64,000 nt of DNA from Aquimarina sp. U1-2 (GCF_017897595.1 NZ_JAGKIK010000004.1:248001-312000), one strand, 5' to 3'; positions 54,319 through 62,793 are shown, numbered from the stretch's first letter. Notes: generated from the sequence alone by a model not told the origin. Translations and numbers: made by a program.

Positions 54319-54365
54319 AATTCTGAATTAAAAAACACCTCCCTTGCCCTCCTCAAGGAGGGAAT
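54319..54365 (+). repeat. Repeat family R4, copy 3
   Basis: Same unit as copy 2. The upstream AATTCAGAATTCTAAATTCT forms an inverted repeat with the beginning of the unit. Confidence 0.8.
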
Positions 54366-54503
54366 ATCTCGAAAACCAACAATACTTCGTACTTAATACT
54401 CATTACTGACTACTCACTACCAAATAACATAACACACTTTGCACCAAAAACAGTACCTTCGCAACGTTAACCCGGATTTTGCATTTTTAATGAAACACAG
54501 ACT

Positions 54504-55592
54504 ATGAATTCAAATACAATCGCGTACGGAATCATTAGGGCGGTTGCCATTATTGTAGGAGTTTTGGGATTGTTATGGTTTCTGTACAAAATACAATCTG
54601 TACTGGTATATATTGCATTTGCAGCAGTTATTTCTCTAATGGGGCGACCATTGGTATCTGTTTTAAAAAGAAAACTCAAGTTCAACAACACATTAGCTGT
54701 TGTTTGCACGTTAATACTTACTATTTTTCTTTTTTTTAGCATCTTTACTTTATTTGTTCCTATTGTTATCGAACAGGGTCAGCTTATTGGAGAAATAAAT
54801 GTTAATAAATTGGGTGATGACCTCGATCAACTCAATCAAGAAGTAAGTGACTATTTCAATGTAGAAAAACTAAGTTTACTAGAACTCGTAAGAAAAACAG
54901 ACCTTGTTCAATTTTTTGACCTTAAAGCCGTACCTAATACTATTAATTCGTTTTTAAGTGGTTTTGGAGCCGTATTGATCGGTTTATTTTCGGTATTGTT
55001 CATTTCCTTTTTCTTATTGAAGGATAGTCAATTACTAGAGAACAGTTTACTGGTTTTTGCAAAAAATGGAGATGAAACCAAATTTATACAAGCTTTTAGT
55101 AAAATTAAAGACTTATTATCTCGCTATTTTGTAGGTTTACTGTTACAAATTTTTATTCTGTTTGTGCTTTACGCTATTTTGTTACTCATTTTTGAAGTAA
55201 ACAATGCTATTGCCGTTGCTTTGATCGCAGCTATTTTCAACCTCATTCCGTATATCGGTCCGTTATTTGGCGGTATTTTTGTGTTACTACTGGCAACGAC
55301 TAGTCATTTAGGATTTGATTTCTCTACGGTAATACTACCTAAGCTTTCGTATATATTAATAGGATATCTTATCATTCAATTCATTGATAACTTTTTAAAT
55401 CAGCCCTTGATTTTCGGAACCAGTGTAAAATCGCATCCACTAGAGATATTTTTAGCCATTCTTATTTTTGGACTACTATTTGGTATTGGTGGACTTATTG
55501 TTGCTGTACCTTTTTATACTGCAATCAAAGTGATTGCCAAAGAATTTTTGTCTAAATACAAAATTGTAAAAACACTAACCAAAGATCTGTAA
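54504..55592 (+). CDS. AI-2E family transporter
   Basis: The 362-residue protein has about eight membrane helices and the family blocks VLIGLFSVLFISFFLLKDSQ, then FNLIPYIGPLFGGIFVLLLA and FIDNFLNQPLIFGTSVKSHP. The family includes the E. coli AI-2 exporter TqsA but members also move other solutes or act as sodium/proton antiporters. Function here is open. TACCTTCG (54454-54461), a near match to the -7 consensus, lies about 40 bp upstream. The next gene begins directly after the TAA. Confidence 0.92.
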   Translation: MNSNTIAYGIIRAVAIIVGVLGLLWFLYKIQSVLVYIAFAAVISLMGRPLVSVLKRKLKFNNTLAVVCTLILTIFLFFSIFTLFVPIVIEQGQLIGEINVNKLGDDLDQLNQEVSDYFNVEKLSLLELVRKTDLVQFFDLKAVPNTINSFLSGFGAVLIGLFSVLFISFFLLKDSQLLENSLLVFAKNGDETKFIQAFSKIKDLLSRYFVGLLLQIFILFVLYAILLLIFEVNNAIAVALIAAIFNLIPYIGPLFGGIFVLLLATTSHLGFDFSTVILPKLSYILIGYLIIQFIDNFLNQPLIFGTSVKSHPLEIFLAILIFGLLFGIGGLIVAVPFYTAIKVIAKEFLSKYKIVKTLTKDL

Positions 55593-56870
55593 TTGAATTC
55601 CCAATTGTTACATAAAGAGGTACAACAATTTATCGTTGAACAGTCTGATCAGGCAATCGATATCAACAAATTAATACTAAAAGGTAGTCCATTTACTGAT
55701 ATTGCAATTCGGGAGTTAGCACAACAGATCAGCGGAAGATTAAGAATCAAACACAAACTTCCATCATGGTATGGCAGAAAGAACATCTACTATCCGCCAA
55801 CACTTCATCTAGAACAAACATCTTCAGAAATAACTGCTTTTTACAAAAGTCAACTGGTTTCAGGCGATACTCTAATTGATATTACCGGTGGTTTTGGAAT
55901 TGACGATTACTTTTTTGCCAAAAGAATGAAACACGTAATTCATTGTGAAATTAATGCGTCCCTCAGTAAAATTGCATCTTATAATTTCGAGACTATGGAT
56001 ATTGCCAATATTCAAACTGTTGATGGTGACGGATTAGAAGTATTGAATACCTTCACTAAGGTAGATTGGATTTACATAGACCCATCCAGACGACATGATA
56101 GCAAGGGTAAGGTTTTTTTTCTTGAAGATTGTTTACCTAATGTTCCTGAAAATATTGACAGTTTTTTTGAAAGGAGTACAAACGTTTTAATCAAAACTTC
56201 GCCATTATTGGACCTAAAAACAGGAATTAATGCTTTGAAATATGTAAAAGAGATTCATATTATCGCGGTTAAAAATGAAGTCAAAGAATTGCTTTGGGTT
56301 CTGGAAAAAGAATTTGAGGGACATACTATAGTTAAAACAATTAATTTTTCAAGAAATCACACCCATAGTCAAAGTGAGGCTCAAACGAAGAAATTGAAGA
56401 GAGACCATATTTTCAACAAAAATCTTGATATATTTAAAGCTCAATTTGAAAATGCGCAAAGGTTTAATTTTATACTGAAAGAAGAGGCATTACAATCACC
56501 AAAATTAGGAATACCTAAATCATTTTTATACGAACCCAATGCAGCTATTTTGAAAAGTGGTGGTTTTTTAAGCGTGGGACATCATCATGCTTTAGAGAAA
56601 TTGCATCTTCATTCTCATTTATATACATCTAATAAGCGAGAAGATTTCCCCGGAAGAATTTTTGAAATCATAGCAATTCTTCCATTTCAGAAAAAAATCA
56701 TTGCTAAGGCAGGATTTCACAAAGCCAATGTTACAATACGTAACTTCCCCGAAAGTGTCTCTAAATTAAGAAAAAAGCTCAAAATTAAGGAGGGAGGAGA
56801 TAATTATCTCTTTTTTACAACCGATGTGAACAACAAAAAGATTGTAATTCATTGTAAAAAAGCTATCTAA
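55593..56870 (+). CDS. SAM-dependent methyltransferase with THUMP-like domain
   Basis: The 425-residue protein starts at a TTG that follows the stop of the previous gene without spacing. The methyltransferase part (about 90-240) has LIDITGGFGIDDYFFAKRMK, HCEINASLSKIASYNF and the catalytic-type YIDPSRRHDSKGKVFFLEDC. The C-terminal part (FRNFPES-like VTIRNFPESVSKLRKKLKIK, GGDNYLFFTT) is the THUMP-like domain. The whole resembles a family found across Bacteroidota that probably modifies RNA; the target is unknown. Its stop lies inside the left arm of a terminator hairpin. Confidence 0.85.
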   Translation: MNSQLLHKEVQQFIVEQSDQAIDINKLILKGSPFTDIAIRELAQQISGRLRIKHKLPSWYGRKNIYYPPTLHLEQTSSEITAFYKSQLVSGDTLIDITGGFGIDDYFFAKRMKHVIHCEINASLSKIASYNFETMDIANIQTVDGDGLEVLNTFTKVDWIYIDPSRRHDSKGKVFFLEDCLPNVPENIDSFFERSTNVLIKTSPLLDLKTGINALKYVKEIHIIAVKNEVKELLWVLEKEFEGHTIVKTINFSRNHTHSQSEAQTKKLKRDHIFNKNLDIFKAQFENAQRFNFILKEEALQSPKLGIPKSFLYEPNAAILKSGGFLSVGHHHALEKLHLHSHLYTSNKREDFPGRIFEIIAILPFQKKIIAKAGFHKANVTIRNFPESVSKLRKKLKIKEGGDNYLFFTTDVNNKKIVIHCKKAI

Positions 56871-56916
56871 ATCTAGATTTTATGAAGTATATTTTTTCTA
56901 GATTCAGACAGCTTTT
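56858..56916 (+). terminator. Long terminator hairpin shared by convergent genes
   Basis: Arms 56858-56877 and 56897-56916 are 20 nt each and pair with two mismatches (AAAAGCTATCTAAATCTAGA with TCTAGATTCAGACAGCTTTT). The left arm contains the stop of the methyltransferase gene. It lies between convergent genes and may end both transcripts. Confidence 0.7.
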
Positions 56917-56941
56917 ATTTAATATATATGACTAGAGTTTT

Positions 56942-58588
56942 TTAAAGCACATGAAGTCTTTTGGTCGCCTTACCATGATCTGTACTTATATTAATGATAT
57001 ATACACCCGATCGAAGATCAGAAACATTCAATTGAAAAGTAGTATTTCTTGTTTTTAGCGCACCCAGTGCTGCCTTTCTAACCACTCTCCCCTGAAGGTC
57101 TACTATTTCAATATGAGTTGATGAGCTTTCATCTGATGTAATATTAATATTAAGTATGGTTGCCTGTAAAGGATTAGGATATATGTGTGCATCAAAATTT
57201 TCGTTCTTTTCAGTAGCAGTTCCTTTTGCCGATGATCTACAGCTAGCCGAGGTAGGATCCCAAAACCATGTACTAATTACTGGGTTATATCCAGGGTTAT
57301 CATACTCACATATATAATTTGATCCTTGATAAGAAACGATGTTGCCTCTATAATATTGAGTTCCAGAGGACCAGGCTGCACAAGCTCCTCCACCGCCGCC
57401 GCTATCGCAGTTACGAGATGTAGGATCCCAGAACCACGTGCTAATCACAGGATTATAGCCCGGATTGGCATGAACACAAATATAATTGCTTCCATTATAG
57501 GTTACAATATCGCCAACTGCATATGACGTACCTGTAGCCCAGGGAGTACAAGAATCTCCTGATCCACCACCATCACCGCCACTACCTCCACCATTCAACT
57601 CGGTATCGATAGTATTTAATAAAGAAATCGAAGGATTAGCATGATCTTGATCAATAGCCCAAATCATGATACCACCGATCTTTTCACTTAGCGCTAGTTG
57701 TACTTTGTCTCGTATCAGTTTTTTTGCATTGTAACCATAACCATTAGATTGATCACAAGTATTGTTATTTGGATATACTTTATTAGGAGCACTAGCATCG
57801 GCAGCCACGATATCTTTATACGCTTTAGAACTTCCGCTTGAATTCCATCCATAGAACGGAAGACCCAATTGTAATTTGGAACTGGCAACTCCTCTACCCT
57901 GCCAATAATTAATAGCGTTTGCTGCAAAAGTATACGTAGCGTGATTTATTCTTGGGCTCGCATCGTATGCCATGATGTGTACATCATCTAAATAGCGAAG
58001 CGCCGCCGTTGTAAAATGTTGGCCTCGGTATGCCGAAGCAGGAACAGCTGCAGAAAGTTCTAATCGTTTTGACGGATGCGTGTTCATCTTTGCTCTTAGA
58101 GCCGATAGTAAATCGACGTAGAGTCTTTGACTTGCAGCGCTAGGATATTCCCAATCCAAATCAATACCATCTAGGTCGTATTGCATAACCATATTGTAAA
58201 GATTGTTTACAAAATTTGTTCGGGCATTGCCTCGTGAAACTGCATCAAATGCTTCGGGATTACCATCGGCAGCGCAGGCACCACCTTGATAAGCATAACT
58301 ACAAGGAAACCATCCTCCTACAGCAAGAATAGCTTTGGCTCCTTGTTGATGTGTTATCGATACCATCGTGCGAAGATAATTACCGTCTATTGTATTTAAC
58401 TTACCATCCAGATCGGGATGTATGGTAACGAATGAATAGATAACATGAGTAAGTTTTGAGGCTTGATCTGCGGTTACTTGCGACTTCCAACTTTGGATGT
58501 AACCTACTCTTTTTTGCGAATACCCTTGAACGGCAAATAATAGAGCTACTAAAAAAATAAGTGGAAATGAGTAGTACGTTTTTTTCAT
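56942..58588 (-). CDS. GH18 chitinase with two chitin-binding modules and type IX sorting domain
   Basis: The 548-residue precursor has a signal peptide (1-24). The GH18 catalytic domain (about 26-335) has VIYSF, ILAVGGW and the catalytic DLDGIDLDWEY (Glu147 as acid). A glycine/serine linker then leads to two near-identical CBM5/12-type modules (WATGTSYAVGDIVTYNGSNY and WSSGTQYYRGNIVSYQGSNY, both ending NPGYNPVISTWFWDP). The C-terminal 75 residues (IYPNPLQATILNINIT, then IVDLQGRVV and SGVYIINI) are a type A sorting domain for T9SS export and surface anchoring. The enzyme hydrolyses chitin outside the cell. Confidence 0.96.
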   Translation of the reverse strand: MKKTYYSFPLIFLVALLFAVQGYSQKRVGYIQSWKSQVTADQASKLTHVIYSFVTIHPDLDGKLNTIDGNYLRTMVSITHQQGAKAILAVGGWFPCSYAYQGGACAADGNPEAFDAVSRGNARTNFVNNLYNMVMQYDLDGIDLDWEYPSAASQRLYVDLLSALRAKMNTHPSKRLELSAAVPASAYRGQHFTTAALRYLDDVHIMAYDASPRINHATYTFAANAINYWQGRGVASSKLQLGLPFYGWNSSGSSKAYKDIVAADASAPNKVYPNNNTCDQSNGYGYNAKKLIRDKVQLALSEKIGGIMIWAIDQDHANPSISLLNTIDTELNGGGSGGDGGGSGDSCTPWATGTSYAVGDIVTYNGSNYICVHANPGYNPVISTWFWDPTSRNCDSGGGGGACAAWSSGTQYYRGNIVSYQGSNYICEYDNPGYNPVISTWFWDPTSASCRSSAKGTATEKNENFDAHIYPNPLQATILNINITSDESSSTHIEIVDLQGRVVRKAALGALKTRNTTFQLNVSDLRSGVYIINISTDHGKATKRLHVL

Positions 58589-58968
58589 AATACGTTAGTT
58601 TTAGAGTTGATGTTGATAGTAACAAAGGGAGTCGATGTAAGAGAATAGTGTAAAACCCTTGGTTACTCTACAATATAGTAGAAAGAACTTCTAGTATCTC
58701 TTTTTTTAGCTTAACGACTAAAAATTGTCGCTTAAACGTAAAGATGAAAAGCTTTTGAAGAATTCTAAGTAAGCATTGAACTGGTTTACTACCACTTCCA
58801 CTTTAAAATCTTACTGCATGTTTGTTTGAGCACAATCGAGAACATTTCGTTTTCGTAAAATAGGTTTCGATTAAGCCTGTCCTAAGCGCAGACGAAGGGT
58901 TCAACCCGACAGTAGTACTATAGCGTCATATTTCTATAGGTAACTAACTACTGGTCTCTAAAGATATT
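58589..58968. other. Intergenic region without a supported gene
   Basis: About 380 bp between the chitinase start and the gene at 58969. I see no exact promoter box for the chitinase and no repeat family from elsewhere. A loosely palindromic stretch lies near 58709-58737 (CTTAACGAC...GTCGCTTAA). Confidence 0.35.
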
Positions 58969-59448
58969 TTAAGATTTTGAAAAAACTTCAGAATATTCGA
59001 TAAAGCCCTGGATATATTCCTTTAATGATGAAGAAGTAATCGTACTTACATTATCAAGAATAAAATTTTTATCCTCTTCAATATTTTCATAATACCCTAT
59101 AACTTTGGGGACATTAGATTGTATACTTACTCGTATCATGCGTAATTCGACATTATCCGGGTCTAATTTGATAGCATGTTCAATCATTTTTTTCCCTTTG
59201 TTGAAATACGATAACTTACTAATAGGATTCCACGAAAATGATGCTTTCAAAGCCAACGCCGCCCCATGATAGCCTTTATAAATTGCAGCCTCGTTGCGCA
59301 GCGCTTTTTTAGTAAGATCATAAAACTGTTCTGCATTTTCTTTGGATGTACTACAAACTCTGTATGATGCTCTAATCTGTTCCATGCCAATATCTTCTGT
59401 ATTCAAATTCAATGAACAAATTACTAAAAGCAGTATTACTATCTTCAT
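58969..59448 (-). CDS. Exported TPR-like protein of unknown function
   Basis: The 159-residue protein has a short signal peptide (VILLLVICSLNLN). The rest is helical, with AEQFYDLTKKALRNEAAIYK, YFNKGKKMIEHAIKLDPDNV and ELRMIRVSIQSNVPKVIGYY, of which the middle part (AIKLDPDNVELR) is TPR-like. I recall it as a conserved Bacteroidota hypothetical. It lies 10 bp behind the gene at 59459 and is likely co-transcribed with it. Confidence 0.65.
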   Translation of the reverse strand: MKIVILLLVICSLNLNTEDIGMEQIRASYRVCSTSKENAEQFYDLTKKALRNEAAIYKGYHGAALALKASFSWNPISKLSYFNKGKKMIEHAIKLDPDNVELRMIRVSIQSNVPKVIGYYENIEEDKNFILDNVSTITSSSLKEYIQGFIEYSEVFSKS

Positions 59449-59458
59449 GTATACGTTT

Positions 59459-61054
59459 TTATTTCGCTAATGAAATTTTAACTAACAAGTTGTTTTTTTT
59501 GCCATCGAAAGCTTCCAAAATAATATCTTTATTGGGTAGCATAGCAGCTTTGGTCAATTCTAGTACATCTAATCTAGAGTTTCTGATGTCACTACTAGTT
59601 AAAATAGCTTCTTTGGTAGTTTTTCCAGTATCATCATCAATAACATAAGCGGTTACGTATAAAAATTCCTTTTTACCGTCAAAATATCGTGCAGGAGTTT
59701 CTTCAAATGATCTTTTTAAATTGGTAAAATTGTCTATATAAAACACATAATGTTTGCCGTTACTTTTAAAATTTAAGTAAGACATACTTCTTTTACCTAC
59801 CGTACCCATTTGCCACTTTGGTAATTTATGCATCCATAGTAGGGATCCTTTAGGCGACAATTTAAAGGCATAAATATCACGATAATAATATTTATAGGTA
59901 GTTCTTGATCCCGAAGAACTCGATGTGGTAAAAGCATCTACAAAGCGTTGTTCGGCAAAAAGTACAGTACTGCCATCTGCATTATAGATTACATTATTTA
60001 CTTTCATCTTTTCAAGATCTTTGAGATCATCTTCCTTTTGAGTACCTTCATTAATTCGCGCTTCTCGTTGCATCATTAGATTTTGCAAAGTCTCTTCAGA
60101 AATTGTACTCTGGGCTAACGACGCTATTGCACCAGTAGAAGACAACGTAGCCGTAAATATTCCGGATGCTTCATTTTTATTGGCTTGATTAGCAAATAAT
60201 CCTGAAACCTTAGGGGTATTATCGTTACCAAATGCTATCACCGCATCAGTAATAGAACGACCTGGAATGTCGATTTTATGTTTAATGACCTCTTCTCCGT
60301 TTTCAGTAATTTTAAACACTTCCGTTCTATACGAAGCATCCAATTTGTTTTTCTCGTCTGAAGCTTCACTAAAAATAGAGGCGGTCATATAAAAGTTTCC
60401 ATCGTTATCAATAGCGAAGTCTTCATTTTGAAGAATTTCAGAAGCATAAGGCATGGTCACTTTTCTTCTCCATAACAAATTCAAACCATCACTAAAAACG
60501 GTTATTCCAATTTTATCACCTTTAGTATCGCCTGTTTTTATACGAAATAAAGTAAGCAACTTTTTACCATCAGGTGATTTTTTGAAAGCAAATTTATTTA
60601 TTCTACCTCCTGCGTCAAATCCATAGGTGCTTTTAAAACCAAAATCACTATCAATATTTTCCTTATCATTAATCAATACTATTGGCTTTTTCGCGACGAT
60701 ACCCGTAGGTGAAATCTTTTGACCATATGCTTTATCCTTGATGGTATAAAAAACAACTGCCTTACCGCCTAATTCCATCACAGTTTGAAAGTTTCCTCTA
60801 TCCTCTATGACCTGTCGCAATTTTACATTTTCGGTCAATTTTTCAAGATCAAACCTTTGCACTGTCATAGCATTACGACCTTTTTTGATAGATACAAGGC
60901 GATTTCCGGAAGCAATGTGATATGTGGCAAGGCTTTTTATTCTTTTATATTTCTCGCCTACTTTGAGGTCAAAATCTTTAAGAAGTACTGGTTTTTGCGC
61001 AAAAGCAACGCTACTACAAAGAATTATGAAAAAAAATATAGATTTGGAGTTCAT
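59459..61054 (-). CDS. Secreted protein of unknown function
   Basis: From the ATG at 61054 the protein has 531 residues, with signal peptide MNSKSIFFFIILCSSVAFAQ. The frame is open to 61081, but the extra nine residues would sit before the signal peptide. The mature part repeats strands such as GRINKFAFKKSPDGKKLLTL, DFAIDNDGNFYMTASIFSEA and VIYNADGSTVLFAEQRFVDA, which look like blades of a beta-propeller. No catalytic motif. It heads a two-gene operon, with a -7 box at 61112-61119. Confidence 0.65.
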   Translation of the reverse strand: MNSKSIFFFIILCSSVAFAQKPVLLKDFDLKVGEKYKRIKSLATYHIASGNRLVSIKKGRNAMTVQRFDLEKLTENVKLRQVIEDRGNFQTVMELGGKAVVFYTIKDKAYGQKISPTGIVAKKPIVLINDKENIDSDFGFKSTYGFDAGGRINKFAFKKSPDGKKLLTLFRIKTGDTKGDKIGITVFSDGLNLLWRRKVTMPYASEILQNEDFAIDNDGNFYMTASIFSEASDEKNKLDASYRTEVFKITENGEEVIKHKIDIPGRSITDAVIAFGNDNTPKVSGLFANQANKNEASGIFTATLSSTGAIASLAQSTISEETLQNLMMQREARINEGTQKEDDLKDLEKMKVNNVIYNADGSTVLFAEQRFVDAFTTSSSSGSRTTYKYYYRDIYAFKLSPKGSLLWMHKLPKWQMGTVGKRSMSYLNFKSNGKHYVFYIDNFTNLKRSFEETPARYFDGKKEFLYVTAYVIDDDTGKTTKEAILTSSDIRNSRLDVLELTKAAMLPNKDIILEAFDGKKNNLLVKISLAK

Positions 61055-61111
61055 GCTTATATTATTTTTTGAAATATACATAACAGATTTTACATAGGTC
61101 TTTATCCTTTA

Positions 61112-61119
61112 CAAATATA
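61112..61119 (-). promoter_or_regulatory. -7 promoter box of the 58969-61054 operon
   Basis: The minus strand reads TATATTTG, an exact TAnnTTTG, giving a leader of about 50 nt to the ATG at 61054. Confidence 0.45.
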
Positions 61120-61241
61120 TAAAAAGCTTTCTTTGAAGAGCATGTATCAAAGTTCGCGCCAAGAAAAACAAAGAGATGAAACTGATTCTCAATATTTTAA
61201 TTGAGTGGTTCTTATGAATAAGAAATAATGCAAAAAAAATG

Positions 61242-61272
61242 TTGCATTGTAGGGACATAAAAGTTACATTTG
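61242..61272 (+). promoter_or_regulatory. Promoter of the tRNA operon
   Basis: TTG (61242-61244), a 20-bp spacer and TACATTTG (61265-61272) form the best full match to the Bacteroidota promoter consensus in the window. Transcription would begin near 61279, about 40 nt before the first tRNA. Confidence 0.7.
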
Positions 61273-61317
61273 CATCCGCATTTGAAATACTAATGCGACG
61301 TTCAGTATAAGTATAAA

Positions 61318-61401
61318 GGAGAGGTGCCAGAGTGGTAATGGAGCAGATTGCTAATCTGTCAACGCGCAAGTGTTGCCCGGGTTCGAATCCCGGTCTCTCC
61401 G
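61318..61401 (+). tRNA. tRNA-Ser (anticodon GCT)
   Basis: 84 nt. The acceptor stem GGAGAGG pairs with TCTCTCC (one G-T), the anticodon loop shows GCT between CAGATT and AATCTG, a long variable arm follows (class II), and the T arm is GGGTTCGAATCCC. CCA is not encoded. First gene of the tRNA operon. Confidence 0.97.
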
Positions 61402-61528
61402 CTTTTGTTATGGGGTGTAGCCCCGCATCAAGTGCGGGATAAACTCTGCCCGGTATCGCGCAGCGCGATAGCTGGTAAATAATATTGATTGGATATTAAA
61501 TTATAGAAGTACTGTAATTCAATATCAT
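61402..61528 (+). other. tRNA spacer with nested hairpins and a tRNA-Pro-like relic
   Basis: GGGG/CCCC (61412-61415 / 61421-61424) and CCCGCA/TGCGGG (61422-61427 / 61433-61438) share bases and so exclude each other. A perfect palindrome follows (TATCGCGC A GCGCGATA, 61454-61470). GGGGTGTAGC and GCCCGGTATCGCGC are near copies of the first part of the adjacent tRNA-Pro (GCCCGGTTATCGCGC), so this looks like an eroded partial duplicate. Confidence 0.5.
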
Positions 61529-61603
61529 CGGGGTGTAGCGTAGCCCGGTTATCGCGCCGCGTTTGGGACGCGGAGGTCGCAGGTTCGAATCCTGCCACCC
61601 CGA
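61529..61603 (+). tRNA. tRNA-Pro (anticodon TGG)
   Basis: 75 nt. Acceptor stem CGGGGTG pairs with CACCCCG, anticodon TGG lies in the loop between CCGCG and CGCGG, the T arm is GCAGGTTCGAATCCTGC, and the discriminator is A. CCA is not encoded. Confidence 0.97.
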
Positions 61604-61614
61604 CATCATTTTTT

Positions 61615-61688
61615 GGTCGCGTAGCTCAGCTGGATAGAGCATCTGCCTTCTAAGCAGACGGTCACAGGTTCGAATCCTGTCGCGATCA
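61615..61688 (+). tRNA. tRNA-Arg (anticodon TCT)
   Basis: 74 nt. Acceptor stem GGTCGCG pairs with CGCGATC (one G-T), the D arm is GCTCAGCTGGATAGAGC, anticodon TCT lies between CTGCCT and AAGCAG, and the T arm is ACAGGTTCGAATCCTGT. It lies 11 bp after tRNA-Pro and is followed by a terminator. Confidence 0.97.
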
Positions 61689-61693
61689 CTTTG

Positions 61694-61731
61694 GAAAAAA
61701 TTTTCCTTTTCAGGAAAATTTTTTCTTTTTT
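61694..61731 (+). terminator. Terminator of the tRNA operon
   Basis: A perfect 14-bp stem (GAAAAAATTTTCCT 61694-61707, AGGAAAATTTTTTC 61712-61725) with a TTTC loop and a T-run lies 5 bp after tRNA-Arg. Confidence 0.85.
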
Positions 61732-61997
61732 CAGAATTATTATTTGATAATGATAGAACGTTCTAATTCTATTTTTAAGCCATATAATCTATTAAGCTTA
61801 TAAATATGATCTACCCCTCTACACCCTTAATGTAGTTAAAAATATTGGATAAAGTTCATAACGTTTATTCTGTATATCAATAGCCTGAAAACAGAATTTT
61901 GTTATAAAAATAATGTAATTCTAATGTTTGTAATTAATTCATACATTGTATTTTAAAAATATAACATAAATACATGCTAACTATAAAAAAGCACACT

Positions 61998-62005
61998 TAT
62001 TTTTG
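61998..62005 (+). promoter_or_regulatory. -7 promoter box of the GNAT gene
   Basis: TATTTTTG is an exact TAnnTTTG, 23 bp before the ATG at 62029. The rest of the stretch from 61732 is AT-rich and without other features. Confidence 0.5.
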
Positions 62006-62028
62006 CGTTAGATACAAGTTTTAAAAAT

Positions 62029-62469
62029 ATGATTAGACCGTTCAAACTCGATGACAAGGAAAGCTTACTGAGAATTTTCAGGTTGAATATTCCTGAATTC
62101 TTTGACAAAAACGAAATAAAAGATTTTGAAGAATATCTAAATCAAAATGCAGAAACCTATCTAACAGTTGAAGTGGATAATACTATTGTTGGCGGAACTG
62201 GATATTACGTGAATGAAGACGATAATTCTGGACGAATAACCTGGATTTTTTTTGACCCAAGTTATTCGGGAAAAGGATTAGGAAAACAATCGGTAGAGTA
62301 TTGTTTGAAAATATTTCGTGAAGATAAAATGGTAAAAAAATTGATTGTAACAACATCTCAGCTTGCCTATAGGTTTTTTGAAAAATTTGATTATAGCATT
62401 AATCGAATCGAAAAAAATTATTGGGGAGAAGGTTTGGACTTGTATGAAATGGAAAAGACCAATGAATAA
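62029..62469 (+). CDS. GNAT family N-acetyltransferase
   Basis: The 146-residue protein has the GNAT fold blocks: MIRPFKLDDKESLLRIFRLN, VDNTIVGGTGYYVNEDDNSG, WIFFDPSYSGKGLGKQSVEY (acetyl-CoA loop, Gx-GKGLG) and the final YRFFEKFDYSINRIEKNYWG. It transfers an acetyl group from acetyl-CoA to an amine; the substrate is unknown. It is a lone gene with its own promoter box, followed by strong hairpins. GNAT genes are frequent cargo of mobile cassettes, but nothing else here proves transfer. Confidence 0.93.
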   Translation: MIRPFKLDDKESLLRIFRLNIPEFFDKNEIKDFEEYLNQNAETYLTVEVDNTIVGGTGYYVNEDDNSGRITWIFFDPSYSGKGLGKQSVEYCLKIFREDKMVKKLIVTTSQLAYRFFEKFDYSINRIEKNYWGEGLDLYEMEKTNE

Positions 62470-62490
62470 AAACCAGCAGCTTACACAACC

Positions 62491-62657
62491 TATAAAAATA
62501 CAGGCTTCGGGCTTAATCGAAAGGTTTATGTATTTTTATAAAGTCCGCAAAATCTTTTAGATTTTGCTCTGGACAGGAAAAAAATAAATCGCAACAAAAG
62601 ACTTCACTATGTGCTTGGCGGACAACAAACGCTAGTTTGCTCCCGTACTGTTCATAG
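62491..62657 (+). other. Three consecutive stem-loops downstream of the GNAT gene
   Basis: First, TATAAAAATACA (62491-62502) pairs perfectly with 62529-62540. Second, GTCC plus GCAAAATC (62543-62554) pairs with GATTTTGC (62560-62567) and GGAC (62571-62574). Third, CTATG (62607-62611) pairs with CATAG (62653-62657) around an inner CAAAC-GCTA-GTTTG hairpin. The first may terminate the GNAT transcript; the rest is unexplained. Confidence 0.5.
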
Positions 62658-62761
62658 CCAAACCGTTGCTTTCATCTGAATAATACTATTCTCTATAAAA
62701 TCGCTCAATTCTGTTAACGAATTCACAAAAAAGTTCGAACTCTCGATGCTCGGGGTCACAG

Positions 62762-62793
62762 AAAGTCTTACTGAAACCGGTAAGACTTTTTTG
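62762..62793 (+). terminator. Terminator-like hairpin
   Basis: AAAGTCTTAC (62762-62771) and GTAAGACTTT (62780-62789) pair perfectly around an 8-nt loop and a T-run follows. No gene directly precedes it. Confidence 0.6.

Larger units (their letters stand above)
53742..54420. repeat. Repeat-dense intergenic island with inverted ends
   Basis: The left end (GTGAGTAGTTAGTATTTAGT and then AATGAGTATTAAGTA, 53742-53775) recurs inverted at the right (54385-54420, reverse complement GTGAGTAGTCAGTAATGAGT and then ATTAAGTA). Inside are three copies of R4 (53848-53893, 53968-54013, 54319-54365), one R1 copy (54084-54260), and many short AT-rich modules such as TTTTACATTTTACATTT and ATTCTGAATT. No coding frame. 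Confidence 0.75.

Noticed and set aside
53848-54365. Possible CRISPR array from the three R4 units
   Set aside because: Spacing is irregular (about 120 and 350 bp), the gaps contain other repeats and not unique spacers, and no cas gene is present.
61109-61369. 86-codon minus-strand frame that overlaps tRNA-Ser and the tRNA promoter
   Set aside because: It runs antisense through a certain tRNA gene and its promoter, so it is a by-product of composition.
62735-62770. tRNA 3'-end-like sequence (GTTCGAACTCTCGATGCTCG) suggesting an attachment site
   Set aside because: No cloverleaf, acceptor stem or matching intact tRNA end is present in the window, and no integrase is near.
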